In this document: positions 49,291 to 60,781 of the stretch, piece by piece
Layout of the letters: the number at the start of each line of letters is the position of its first letter
Position numbering within the stretch: the first letter of the stretch is position 1
Assembly (NCBI GenBank): GCA_020226215.1
Contig: CM035226.1
Location: 93,892,895-93,956,894 of the forward strand
Source of the DNA: Sindora glabra
Lineage: Eukaryota; Streptophyta; Magnoliopsida; Fabales; Fabaceae
Length of the DNA stretch: 64,000 bases
Direction of reading: 5' to 3'
Notes under the pieces: model-generated
What the model was told of the DNA's origin: nothing
The model's input: only the letters and a program-made list of their open reading frames with translations
The model's database searches: none
Made by a program: the position numbers and the translations under genes

Positions 49291-49839
49291 ATATGTATAG
49301 AATTTAAATTCATTGAATAATTATTTAATATAGTTTTTAATATATTATAATATTTATTTTATTAATGTATATTAATTTTATTATATAAATTTAATTGATG
49401 GAAAGTTAAATAATTATTTATTATTTAAGAAAAATACTTACATTCTAATAAATATTAAATTTAGTACATATAAAAAAAAATATTTAGGAACTTAATAATT
49501 AAATTCTTTCTTACATATCTTAAAGTTTGGGATTCAACTCTTATTTTAATTATTTTAAGAAAAATAATAAAAGTACATAATTATATAATTTATGGGTAAT
49601 TCTATCTTTTTACATATATTTTATGAATCAACTAATTGAAAATGTTAAGTTCTATAACTTTTTATTTTGATTGATGAGGCTAATCAATTAATCAATTGAT
49701 AAATTAGTTATTTGCTAAACATTCATAATATATAAGTATTTATATTTTTTATTGTCTACAATATTATAGCATATTGCACTTATTATAAATAATATTTTTA
49801 TATGTATAGCTACTAAACATAATATATTTGACTATAATT
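49291..49839. other. AT-rich DNA between two CACTA fragments
   Basis: Nothing recognised. It probably marks a deletion junction or the interior of the adjoining element. Confidence 0.35.
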
Positions 49840-50369
49840 TTATTCATAGAATTAATTCATAGTATAAGTAATACTTTATTATAGATAAAATTTTTTAACT
49901 TATATAATAGAATAAGTGATACTTTGTCACAAAAAATACATACTTGTAACTTAATTTATGGTACAAGTAATATTTTGTCATACAGAATATGTTCCCATAA
50001 CTTAATTTATGGCATAAGTGATATTTTGCCATGAGTAAAGTTTTTTCGTAACACAAATAATACTTTGTCACAAAGAATATGTTCCTATAGCTTAGTTTTG
50101 TGACATAAGTGATATTTTACTATAGATAAAAAATTTTTGTAACACAAGTAATACTTTGCCATAGAGATTGTATTCCCATAGCTTTGTTTGTGGCATAAGT
50201 GATATTTTGCCATAGGTACAATTTTTCCATGGCATAAATTTTTTAATTTTTTAGACATTTATTTAAATTTTTTTGTTCTCGTGGCAAATGGTAAAATTGT
50301 TATAATTTTTAAATTTTTATAGCATAATTCATGGCACGAGTGTTAATTTGTTGTTGTGAATTGAAAGTG
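49840..50369. mobile_element. Terminal array of a second CACTA family
   Basis: Tandem units of about 50-60 bp repeat GGCATAAGTGATATTTTGCC, alternating with CATAGAGA/GAATATGTTCCCATAGCTT text. About eight copies can be counted, the clearest at 49995-50215. The right edge AATTTGTTGTTGTG is, reverse-complemented, CACAACAACAAATT, close to the common CACTACAACAAAT terminus. GGCA...TGCC palindromes serve as subterminal repeats here. This family differs from 46762-49290. Its other end was not found. Confidence 0.6.
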
Positions 50370-50979
50370 TAATTAATGCATTTTTTATATTTTAAAATCA
50401 TAAACAAAAGAGAATAAGTATATTTTAAGAATGGAAAATAAATAATTAAAAGAGTATTTATAACATTATGTATGAACAATTGGCTTTAGTTGTAGATTTA
50501 TTTAAATTATTCATATTTCAATACATCTTTTACTTAGATACTTCTACAATTTATATAAGAAATCTTATATTTTTATGAATTTTTTAATAAAAATTGTAAG
50601 ATATATATATTTTAAAAACTTTAAATAGTTTTGTGATGTAATATTGATTTATGTGATTATAATTTTTAAGTAAATTACATTGAATTTTCCTAAACCATTT
50701 TATGTATGATTGATCCCATATATCATTAAAATGCATGAATTGATGCCTGAATTTTAGAAAAGTTTCCAATATTTTTCTTCAATGAAATATCAATCATGAA
50801 AGGATTTTCAAAATTATTGTGTTGATTTACTTTCTTGTTGAAATTATTAATTTAAAATTTTTTAGATAATTTCTAATAATACCATATTGTTCATTTAGAA
50901 AAATAAATTCAATAACTAAAATATTATTTCTAATTGGACTAATTACTTCCTTAGAGTAGTACTATGACTTATTCCAAGG
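50370..50979. other. AT-rich intergenic DNA
   Basis: No coding sequence or recognised repeat. Confidence 0.4.
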
Positions 50980-53088
50980 CATGTAATCAACTTAGAAAGT
51001 TGCCAAATGCAACTATCTACCAAATGCATAGCTTTTTACCAAATTCAATAACCTTTTTATACATGCTTAATACAATGTCAAACATGCAATTATGCATAGC
51101 TTTTTAAAATATCATAATTATATTAAAGTATGTATGCATTGAGTAATAACATGCACATCTAGATCAATTGTCTCATAACTTAATTAAACACTAAAATCCC
51201 TAAGTCAATTCCTCCCCACAAGTAATAGGTGAGCACATGAAGGGAAAATCCCTTAAGATAAATAAAAAGGAAAAAAGTGAGTTTCTTTAGAAACTTAGTA
51301 AGTAATCAATAAATAATGGGAAATAGTTAAAATATACATATATTCATACACATATATCATAATGCTAAGCTTACATTAATCATTTATGGAAAATGTCTAG
51401 GTTTTTACTTAAAGGAAGTAAATACTCATCCATACCTTCATTAAGGAAGAAAAAGATGTGTCGAGAATCTAACTTATCCATCTAAGTGTAAACATTGGAA
51501 TGTAATGTAATTACACTAAATCCATTCACCTCGCGATTCATTCAATAGATATCAAATAAGAGTGAAAAAAAGCATGTAAATTTTTTTATGACTCTTAGTC
51601 ATCATTATTCGTTCACATATCCTACCTTGTCCCTCCAAGGTCAACTTTATCTCTTTACAAACAAGTGAACAAATCTGACACATATAACCATAATATGACT
51701 ATCATCTCCCTTAACATCATTAAATCTTGCTCATGGCATAAATTAATAAGTTATTAACAAATACCTTAACTAGTACTTTAATTTCAAACCATAACATAAC
51801 AATGATATCTCAATTCCATACTTATAATATAAACTTCCATATTCATATGCATAAATAAGGCCATAAGAGGTTTATTGATTCAAACATAACATTTAAGTTC
51901 AACTCTTAAGTTTTGTTAACATAACAAACCCAATCATGTGTTTTCCTTTTATCTTTAATCACAAGCATATTCATGCTCTCATTTTGTATTTAATTATTCA
52001 AGTTAAGAAATCCTACCCTCATCTCATATCAATACGATAATATAATATCATTCAAATTCATTGAATATGTAATTATGTAAAGGAAATAGGGTAATAGTCC
52101 ACTATGTCAAGATATAGTCCACTATATGATCTTTTATGTTAGTTCAGAGAGCAATTCTAATTAGGCATAGTTAACTGTGTAGTTTATGATATCAATCTTA
52201 AAAGTAATTCTGCTAAGCATTATTAATTGTATAGTCGGCTACAACTTCACAATTTGGAGATTTTTCTGTAAAGTCACTATTTATTAACCATAAACAACCT
52301 CCAAATCTCATTCTCAATCTATAAACTCATAACTAAACCATCAAAACTCATAATAAGCAACCCAAAACAACAAGATCTATCAATAAAACTTCAAATCCTA
52401 GCTCAAAACATAAATTTCATATAATTTCCTTTAAAACTTATAAAGAACCAAATATGAATTAATGATAAATTTAAACTTAGATTTAGGTAAGATGTATACT
52501 CATCTTAGTTAGGGGAGATACTAGCTCGAAGAATTTATGGTTTGATTGCTCCTAATCATTTAAAAACCAAATTATTGGAGTTAGGACTCAAAAATCCCTC
52601 TTTTGAGCTAAAATACCTAAATCTCATTAAATCTAAAGGAAAAATGAAGAAGCTTAGTAAAGATTAAAGTTTAGGAGGCATTACCTTTTATGAATTGTGG
52701 ATTATGAGTGATTCATGAAGACTTGCTTAGATTGGATAAAAAGATAAGAAGAGGAAAAGCAAGAGGGATTAAAGTGTGTTTGTTATTAGGAGAAATAGGG
52801 AGAAATGAAGATTGGGAAAATAAAACAGAATATAACTAAGGACATTTTTGAAAAAGTAACCTAAATCTAGTTCACACTTAATCATTCAAACTTAAACACA
52901 CTTAACCTTTTAAGCATAACTCTTCATCCCTTTTTTCCTTAACTACTTCACATAGATTTCCATTTCAATTCGATTCAAATAATTAATTATTCTTTACATA
53001 AAAATTTTTAATCCCATATTTCTTTATATAAGTTTAATATTCTTATACAAAAAAATTTAAAATTTTTAAAGGAATGTAACAACTATGT
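50980..53088 (-). mobile_element. Probable solo LTR of a Ty3-gypsy chromovirus
   Basis: Read on the minus strand the block begins TGTTACATTCCTTTAAAAAT, similar to the TGTTACA/TGTAACA starts of many chromovirus LTRs. It continues into a leader-like region with CTTCATTTCTCCCTATTTC and CTCTTGCTTTTCCTC (about 52725-52800). The repeated phrase AGTCCACTAT near 52095-52125 and AGCAATTCT near 52150 also resemble such LTRs. No second copy, PBS or coding domain is present, so a solo LTR is likely. The lower boundary is a guess. Confidence 0.35.
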
Positions 53089-54201
53089 ATCTTTCCTTGT
53101 TGGTTTTTAGTCCTTTTATTCTACTAATACTTTATTTGTTTCTAATTCTATAACTAATATTTCAAAACAAGTTGAAAACCCTCATCTTCAAATTTGAACA
53201 ACAATCCAAGAGCTTTATAATGAAAATACACAATCAAATTTCATACTAAAATTTTTTACTAATAGAATCAATGGTACACTTAAATTGGACATGTGTTCAA
53301 AAGGAGAATCCTTAGTTTAACCTTTATAAAAATTAATTTAGTTTCATGTTTAACAAGGAGGTGGCAATGGCAAGGCTTCTAAGCGTGGGATAGGAAAGCT
53401 TCCAAAGAAAGTGTTCAAAGGAAAAGAATAAAAATTAAGAAAAAGAGTGTTGAGGAAGCTAACAAAAATTAAGCAGAAAAACTAGGAAAAAATATGCTGA
53501 AACCTAACAAGCATTTACAACAAATAAGGAATTAATATATTACTTTGAAAATTTTTAAGTCATAAATCTCAAAAGCATTGTGAGACTTCAATATATCCTA
53601 ACAATTAGGATCATAATTCATAGTTACCATATAAGAAAAATAAAAATTATCATTTTAATATGAATTAGAGTAGTAAGAATCATAATTATAAAACATGTAC
53701 TCATAAGATGTTTCTCAATAATCTAACTTCTGAACTTAACCAATAAAATTCTTATAAATCTTAGATACTAGTAAAATGAAGTGTAAATTTTACATATTGA
53801 TGAGTTAAAATACAAAATGGCTGAAGAATGGAGAAAGAAGAAAGGTTTTCAAGGAAAAAAAATTTACACATGTGGAATTATCTATTAAGATAACAAATAG
53901 AAAGTTAACAAGGATGATTCTTCATCATTAATTGAATAAAAGGCAAGTAATAAGGATATTTTAATAGTATTAAGGTAAATTACATATAAAAAAATCATAA
54001 GAGTTCTATATAATTTACTTGTAATTTTTTTATATATTACTTACATACAAATCTTTTATTAAAAAATAAAATTTTTATGTTAAGACAATGTAAAATCTTA
54101 CAAAAAAAATTTTAAAAGAAGTATTAACCTGAATGGTTTAATAATGATGGTTAGTAAAGTGAACATAAAAATTTCATGTAGGTTGGAAATATCCTTTAAT
54201 T
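53089..54201. other. AT-rich DNA, possibly retrotransposon-derived
   Basis: No coding sequence. A slightly GC-richer piece at 53355-53430 is not recognisable. It lies between the probable solo LTR and the nested MITE. Confidence 0.35.
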
Positions 54202-54429
54202 AAAAAATAAAGGCAAAAACGTATTTTAATCCTCTAATCTTTACTGAAATTTTAATTTTATCCTTTAAGTTATATTTGAAACAAATTTACTCTTTAACCT
54301 CCCAAAAACATGAAATGTTATTCAGTAGTCTAACTCCATTTGATTTTTTTAATGGAGATGCTTATATGACATTTAATTTGACATTTTACATGACTTTTAT
54401 AATTCATATTTTCATATTCTTATAACAAA

Positions 54430-54948
54430 AAGGCACTTTTGGTCCATTTAACTTTTATTAATGCTTCGATTTTGCCCTTTAAATTTTATTTAAAATAAAT
54501 TTACCTTTTAAACTTTCCTTTTCCATGACTATATAACTATCCAATTTCTCACTCTTATAGTCAGTTTCTAACTATATCCATCTTCTTCTTCTTTTTCTTG
54601 TTTTTTCATTCTTACTTAAATTTTCTTTTGATTTCTAGCTTGATTTAATTAATACTATTTCTTCTTATAGGTAACTTTTTCTTATAACAATTTGTTGAAA
54701 AGACTTAGGTACTACCTATGCTAACAATGATTCAATTTTTTTCAAAATTATCATTGTTTGACATTTCCTCTTCACTATCATTGAAGTAATTTTTAAGTGC
54801 ATTATCTTCATTTTTTTAATTTCAAGATCCATTTCATCAACATTCTTATTATTTTTATAAAGTTAAAGGTTAAATTTAATTAAAATAAAACATAGGTGAC
54901 AAGATTAAAAGTTTAGTAAAAGTTAACAGATCAAAAATGTATTTTTAC
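54430..54948. mobile_element. Nested Mutator-like MITE (B)
   Basis: 519 bp, starting AAGGCACTTTTGGTCC and ending TGTATTTTTAC, with inverted ends related to MITE A (compare TTTAACTTTTATTAATGCTT and its partner AAGTTTAGTAAAAGTTAAC). Its flanks TATAACAAA (54421-54429) and TATAATAAA (54949-54957) form a 9-bp target duplication with one mismatch. It inserted into MITE A. Non-coding. Confidence 0.65.
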
Positions 54949-54974
54949 TATAATAAAATATGACTTACTTGAGT

Positions 54975-56349
54975 TGATGTGAAAAAATATTATTTATATT
55001 ATTTCATTCTATGTTGTACATTTTAAAGTGTTATATGTACTTAATTTAATGGAATTAATTTAATTTTATGATTGGGTCATCATTTTACAATATTATTGAA
55101 TTATTTGGATAATGTTAGATTTTGACATTACTTCAATTTTTAGGCTATAACATGAGTTTCAAAGGCTTAAATTGGGTGATCTTTATAGAGTTATAAATCT
55201 AAGAGAAATTTATAAAAATTTCATATTTTGGTTAAAACCTAATTCAAATGTTTGAAGGGTCAAATTCAATTATGAAGATGAAGCAATATTGCTATCTTGT
55301 CTAATTCTGTCACAATTTTTAGGCCATAAATAGTTACAAAAGTCCAAATAAGGTTAAATTAGTGTTCATAGTTAGCTTAGATCTACTATAATAATTTTAT
55401 ATTTGGGAATTAGTGAAATTATATCATTTTAATGATCAAACATTGGCTGGAAGTTAACTTATAAGAATTTACTATTGTAAACATCGTTAATAAATTTATT
55501 TGTAAGTTAGGTTCTAAGATTCTAAATTAAGCAAGACCCTATTCATTGAAATTGCAAAAAGCATATTAACTTGGCTTAATAGGTTTTCAACCTTAAAATA
55601 TCAAACATAACAAGGTTTTATACCTCCCAAGGTATTCATTCAAATTTAATAACGTTTTCTCTTCTTCTAGTTTTCTTTGTAAGCCACCATCAGCGACTAG
55701 TTTTCTTTTATTTAAGACTCAATCTTATTAAGTTACATTTAATTTAATTATCTTTTAATTTTCTATTCTTTCAAGTTTATGATTGCTTTAAATGATTAAC
55801 TATGATACTAGGCTATAACTAATTCATAAATGAATAGTAATTAGGCTTTGATGATTTGAAATTTAAATGGTCTAGTAGTTGCTAAGAGAATTAGGATGTG
55901 AAATAATGATTCAATGCCAGGTTAGGTTGTTAATTTAGTTTTAGCCACCCTTTGAATCTTAATGTTATCATTTGGATGTTGGGCTTGAATAATAAGGAAT
56001 TAATCTAGGTACTAGGCTTAGGTTAATTAATTAAGGAATATAAGAATTGTTATTAGGGTAATCTTTAGCTAATTAGTCAAATTAGAGTAATTTTATCAAA
56101 GTTATCTAAGATAAATTAACCCATTACCATTTGGAATGTCTTTTGAGCTAGTAAATCTCTTTATTTTGAATTTCCCTCTTTTATTTTTGTTATTAATCAT
56201 TGTGTTCTATTCTATTTAATTATATTTGTCAAAACTCCTAATTTTTATATTTTGTTACTATTTATTGATCATCTAATCTCTTAGGTTTAATCTGAACATA
56301 CCTTATCTAGTTGATAGAGTAAGTTTAATTTAATTTTTGGTTAACATCA
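54975..56349 (+). repeat. 5' LTR
   Basis: 1375 bp, clearly homologous along its length to the 3' LTR: for example TATGTACTTAATTTAATG, GTTAGATTTTGACA, AGGCTTAG and TGATCATCTA match in the same order. The LTRs have diverged by many substitutions and indels, so the insertion is old. Confidence 0.88.
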
Positions 56350-56699
56350 AAATTTTAGGACTATTTATCAAGATTGAATTGATCAATTTATGGTCTTTTT
56401 TCTTTATTTTTAATTCTTTTGAATATAGTTTTTAATGTTTCTTAGGCTTGCCAATGGAGTCAGGTGTCAAAATTTTTAGTGGAATTTTCGAATGAACTTA
56501 ATGGTCTAAGGTTTTTCTTTATTTTTTTAAAATATTTTTAGTAGTTTTAAGTTAGTTTTCATTTTTATATTTTTGCTTAAATTTAGTTCTTTTTAACGCA
56601 TCACTAGATCCTCTTATGATATCATATTAAGTTTTAATCTTGAAATTTAAGAGAACCTTGCATGAATTAAGAAGAAACCAAAGATTAGATTGTAAAAAC

Positions 56700-57960
56700 A
56701 TGGCTATTAATCATAATAACATGACTTTGAAAGAACTTGTTACCCTTAATGTTACTTATTAACCTTTGTATAGTCAATATAATGGTATTAATGCTCTTTT
56801 TCAATTGAAATCTAATTTGATTCACTTGCTTCCTATCTTTCATAGTCTTGCAAGGCAAGATGCTTATAAGCATTTAAAAGAGTTCTATATAGTGTGTAGT
56901 AACATGAAGCTACAAGGCATATTTTAGAAAAAAAATATTAAATTAAGAGCCTTTTCCTTTCTCTTTGGTTAACTTAGCTAAAGATTGGTTCTATTACCTT
57001 TCATTTGGTACCATCATTATATGGCATGATATGAAGAGGTTATTCCTTGAAAAATACTTCCTTCCTTTTTGTGCAGCCAATATTAGAAAAGAAATCTATG
57101 ACATACAATAATTCAAAGGAGAGAATCTGTATAAATATTAGGAAAGATTCAAGATCATAAGTGTTAATTGTCTTCATCACCAAATTCTAGATTAATTACT
57201 AATTTACTATTTTTATAAGGGCTTTTTACCTATAGATAGAAGCTTGATAATGTTGCTAATGGTAGCTTATTAGTTGATAAAACCCATAATAGTGCTTGCA
57301 ATCTACATGGCTATAAATTCTTAATAATTTAGTAATAGAGGAGACCTTATAACCAAGAAAGTAAATGAGATGATCACATCCAGCAAAGAGAGGCAATTGA
57401 CAAATTTAATTTTTTATGGTTTAGAAACTAGTTACCAAATAAACATATGTAGTAAAAGCATGTGGAATCTAGTTTAATTTTGGATATCCTACATATTTAT
57501 GTCTAATCCTACAAGATGATGAATCAATTTAACAAGCTAATGTAGTAGGGCATTTCAAAGGTAATTCCATTGCAGAAGCGATCCTTTTTCTTAATCATAT
57601 AATCCTAGCTAGAGAGATCACCTAAACCTCATATATGGCATTACTTCTAGCTAAGATTAGTACCCTGCTACATATAATGAAATTTAATGCTTACTCCCAA
57701 ATCAAATGCATTTTTAAAAGATCTTGTCAAGATTTTAGTAGACAATGCTATCAAATTTTAATAAGAAATCAAAACTAGTTTCTAGCAATTCTAGTAAGAA
57801 ACTAAAGCCATCATTAAGATTATAGAAACTCCAATAGGACAACATGATTTTTCAATAAGCAAATTAAAGGTGTAAGGTTGTAGTAGCAAGCGTTTATCTT
57901 AAATTGTCTTAAATCCAAAAGATAAAGAAACTATTAATGTAATTGAGCTCAGAAGTAAAA
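56700..57960 (+). pseudogene. Decayed Athila-type gag
   Basis: From an ATG at 56700 the frame reads MTLKELVTLNVTY shortly after the start, then LKSNLIHLLPIFHSLA, AYKHLKEFYIVCSNMKLQGI, PFSLVNLAKDWFYYLSFGT and MKRLFLEKYFLPF, then NIRKEIYDIQ. These are the hallmark blocks of the Retrotrans_gag domain in Athila/Tat elements. Around 57450-57650 a knuckle-like region follows (text corresponding to the HPTDMCP and DPFSNTYNP-type blocks is still traceable). Numerous stops (for example codon 20 and before KKILN) show it is dead. Confidence 0.8.
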
Positions 57961-58349
57961 AATTAAGTTAAAGCTCACCCACCTTCCTAAACAAAAGTAA
58001 GTCATCAATTAGAGGAACAAGAGAGCAAAAAAAGTCAAGTAGAAAAAAGGTAAACATTAGCATAAGTGAGGTACATTGTCTCTAAGTCCTTACCTTTTAT
58101 TGATTTTCATGTTTATATTCTTTTTCCAAGTAGAATTAATGAACTTAGAAAAATTAATGATTAAAAATAAATTGTTGATACTTTTGAAAAGTATAAGTTA
58201 ATATACTTTTTCTAGATTTGATTAAATAGATTTTAAGGTATGCTAACTTCTTGAAAATTTTATGTATTAATAAGAGAAAATTAAATAGCGATGAAAAAGT
58301 AAATGTGAGAGAGAATATATCTACCATCATTTGAAGAAAATTACCAAAA

Positions 58350-59040
58350 AATACAAAAATCTAGGCACATTCATCATTTTATGTGTTATCGGAAAAATTA
58401 GAATTAAGCATATTATACTAGACTTGAAAGCTTTAATTAATTTTATATCTTTTTCTATTTATATTGCTTTAAAATTAATATCATTGAAATAAATAAGGGT
58501 AATTGTATAATTAGCAAATAAATATAATTAGGATCATTGAAATAAATAAGGGTAATTATATAATTAGCAAATAAATCTAACACTTACCACTTAGATGTTC
58601 TTGAGGAAATTTTAGTAAAGGTTAATGAATTGATTTTCTTAGCCAAATTTTACAAAAGGTAATTATATAATTAGCAAATAAATCTAACACTTACCACTTA
58701 GATGTTCTTAAGGATATTTTAGTGAAGGTTAATGAATTGATTTTCTTAGCCAAATTTTACAACTTGAAGATAGAAAATTAAACATAAGAGGCTCTATCTT
58801 TAATCATTCTTGGCAAACTTCTTTTAAAAACTACAGGGACCATGATTAATATTCAACATGGAATATTAACCATGGAATTTGATGGTGTCATAATCAAATT
58901 TGATATCTTTAAAGCCATACAATATTCTGTTGATAATTTTATATCCTTTATTGTCACTTTTGACCTTTTACTACATGATGTTACTCATTTTGTTGTCTCT
59001 AATTTTGCTATTGCTAATTATACTATTTTAATTTTGTAGG
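58350..59040 (+). pseudogene. Decayed Athila-type aspartic protease
   Basis: Blocks in order: FIILCVIGKIRIKHIILDLK, then ALINFISFSIYIAL, then NTYHLDVLEEILVKVNELIF, then GTMINIQHGILTMEFDG with VIIKFDIFKAI. These correspond to the protease of Athila/Tat elements. The catalytic DLGAS-type motif reads DLKAL (about 58422-58436): the Asp remains, but the following Gly and Ser are lost. Stops are present. A 107-bp tandem duplication (58551-58764) repeats the LDVL...VNELIF block. Confidence 0.75.
58551..58764. repeat. 107-bp tandem duplication inside the protease
   Basis: Units 58551-58657 and 58658-58764 are about 95% identical, each starting GGTAATTATATAATTAGC and including CACTTAGATGTTCTT. A further partial copy of the first part (AATAAATAAGGGTAATTGTA) lies at 58483-58536. 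The encoded protease block is therefore repeated. Confidence 0.85.
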
Positions 59041-60781
59041 TTCCAAATTTCTAATCATATAAAAAAAATTTAATTTTTAGAGAAAAAAGTGCTTTACTAA
59101 TATTCAATTTATTCATTTTTCAAACATGTGAATTCATCATACAAGATTATTTTGAACTGATAAGAACAAATGACTTGAGGATCACATTCAGAGGGATTTT
59201 GCAAGATAGCTAAAATTTTCAAGAGATCCCCTTAATAACCCATATAAGATATGAAGCTATCAAGGCAAATGAGACATTTACTCTTGAATTAGAACCAAGA
59301 TGAAACAATAAACCAATATTTAGCTAAAGATGTTAAGGGTTGTACTTCTTAGGGGTAACCTAAGCTTTTAGATTTGCATTCTCTTTCCTTTCTTTTTTTT
59401 GTTTTACTTATCTTTTATTTTTCTTGTTAGTGATATGCTTTACATTGATGGTAATGTAAAATTTAAGTGTTAAGGGAGATTTTTAAGGTTTATTTTGTTT
59501 TAGTAATTTTAAGTTTTGTTAAAAAAGATTTTTTTTTAAAAATGTATTTTTTACTTGGTTTTATAGTCTTTTGAATCATTTTAATTACTTTACATTGATT
59601 GAGATTTTTGTATGTTCCATGAATAAGAAGCAATAGTAGTTTGATGGTTTTATAACATAATTGAATAAATTATCTTACTTCTTGAATTTGATTAACATAA
59701 TGATAGATTTCAAATTGATAAATTGGATCTTTGGTAGCATGTTTTACCTTATAAGATTTTGAGTCTTTTATTGAAAATTTATACTATTTCTTTCCTTTTT
59801 ATGTGTGATATTCTTCTATAATTTATTTTTTTAAAACTCATTTTGATTTTTTTTATATTACATTTGCACATCCATGTATAAACATAATAAAGATATTCTT
59901 TGTTTTAATTAATACCAAATTGTCAATTATGAAATTTTACCTTTATTAAGCTCTTTTGAGCCTAATTGTCTTTCTTTAGTATTTGGCCAATTAACATATT
60001 TTTCAATGAAGAATAAAGTGTTTTTACTTAACTTTAGAAATTAGTAGAACATTTAAAATCTTTATAAAATAGGTTCTTGAATAAGTGTAAGGGTATATTA
60101 TAAAAAAATATTATCAACTTCAATTTCAAGATTTGATTAAAAAAAAGAATAATGTAAAAAAAAAAGAAGATAAAAGAAAATTATGAAAAAGAAATTATAT
60201 AATAAAGGGAAAAAATGGGAAAGAAAAGAAAAGAAAGGAAGCTGATGATTATTTGGAATTGAAATTTGGATTATTTTGTTAAGTTGTAATTATTCATAGT
60301 AAGCCCATATAATTCTATTTAAGTACTCTATTGATTTCTTTAATTTTTACCCATTCATATTTTTAATTTTCCTTCCCTTTTTTCCCTTACCTAGTTACAA
60401 CTTTTAATAAAATTTTTTTAATTTTTGTGTATATGTGGTTTGAATAGTGGATATTAGATGACAATCAAGCATATGATAAGGCATTTTTATGAAATAAATT
60501 TAAGTAAAAATACTTACTTTAAACACTTAAGAGATGAAAAGTGGATTTTATGGAGGTTTACGAATTTGATCTATCCATTTTGAATAAAGTTACCATGTTG
60601 ATTAAGTTTGAGTTTGTTAAGATTTTTATGCATGATATGTTATGATTCTTAATGGCTTTAATTATTTTTTTACTTGTAAATTTTGTGATTTTGAAGTCAT
60701 TGGAAGATTAGTCATTTATTCTTTAGCATTGAATAAAGTCATGTTCGTTTAAGGACATGCAAAGGCTAATTATGAGGAATT
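59041..60781. other. Non-coding 3' internal region of the Athila-type element
   Basis: No RT, RNase H or integrase blocks are seen where an autonomous element would carry them. The region is AT-rich with purine-rich runs near 60170-60240. The sequence just before the 3' LTR (ATGAGGAATT) is a weak polypurine-tract candidate. Confidence 0.5.

Noticed and set aside
46762..50369. One single CACTA element from 46762 to 50369
   Set aside because: The two terminal regions carry different subterminal repeat families, and the 3-bp flanks do not match.
50980..53088. A full-length chromovirus
   Set aside because: Only LTR-like text on one side; no second LTR, primer-binding site, gag or pol blocks were seen.
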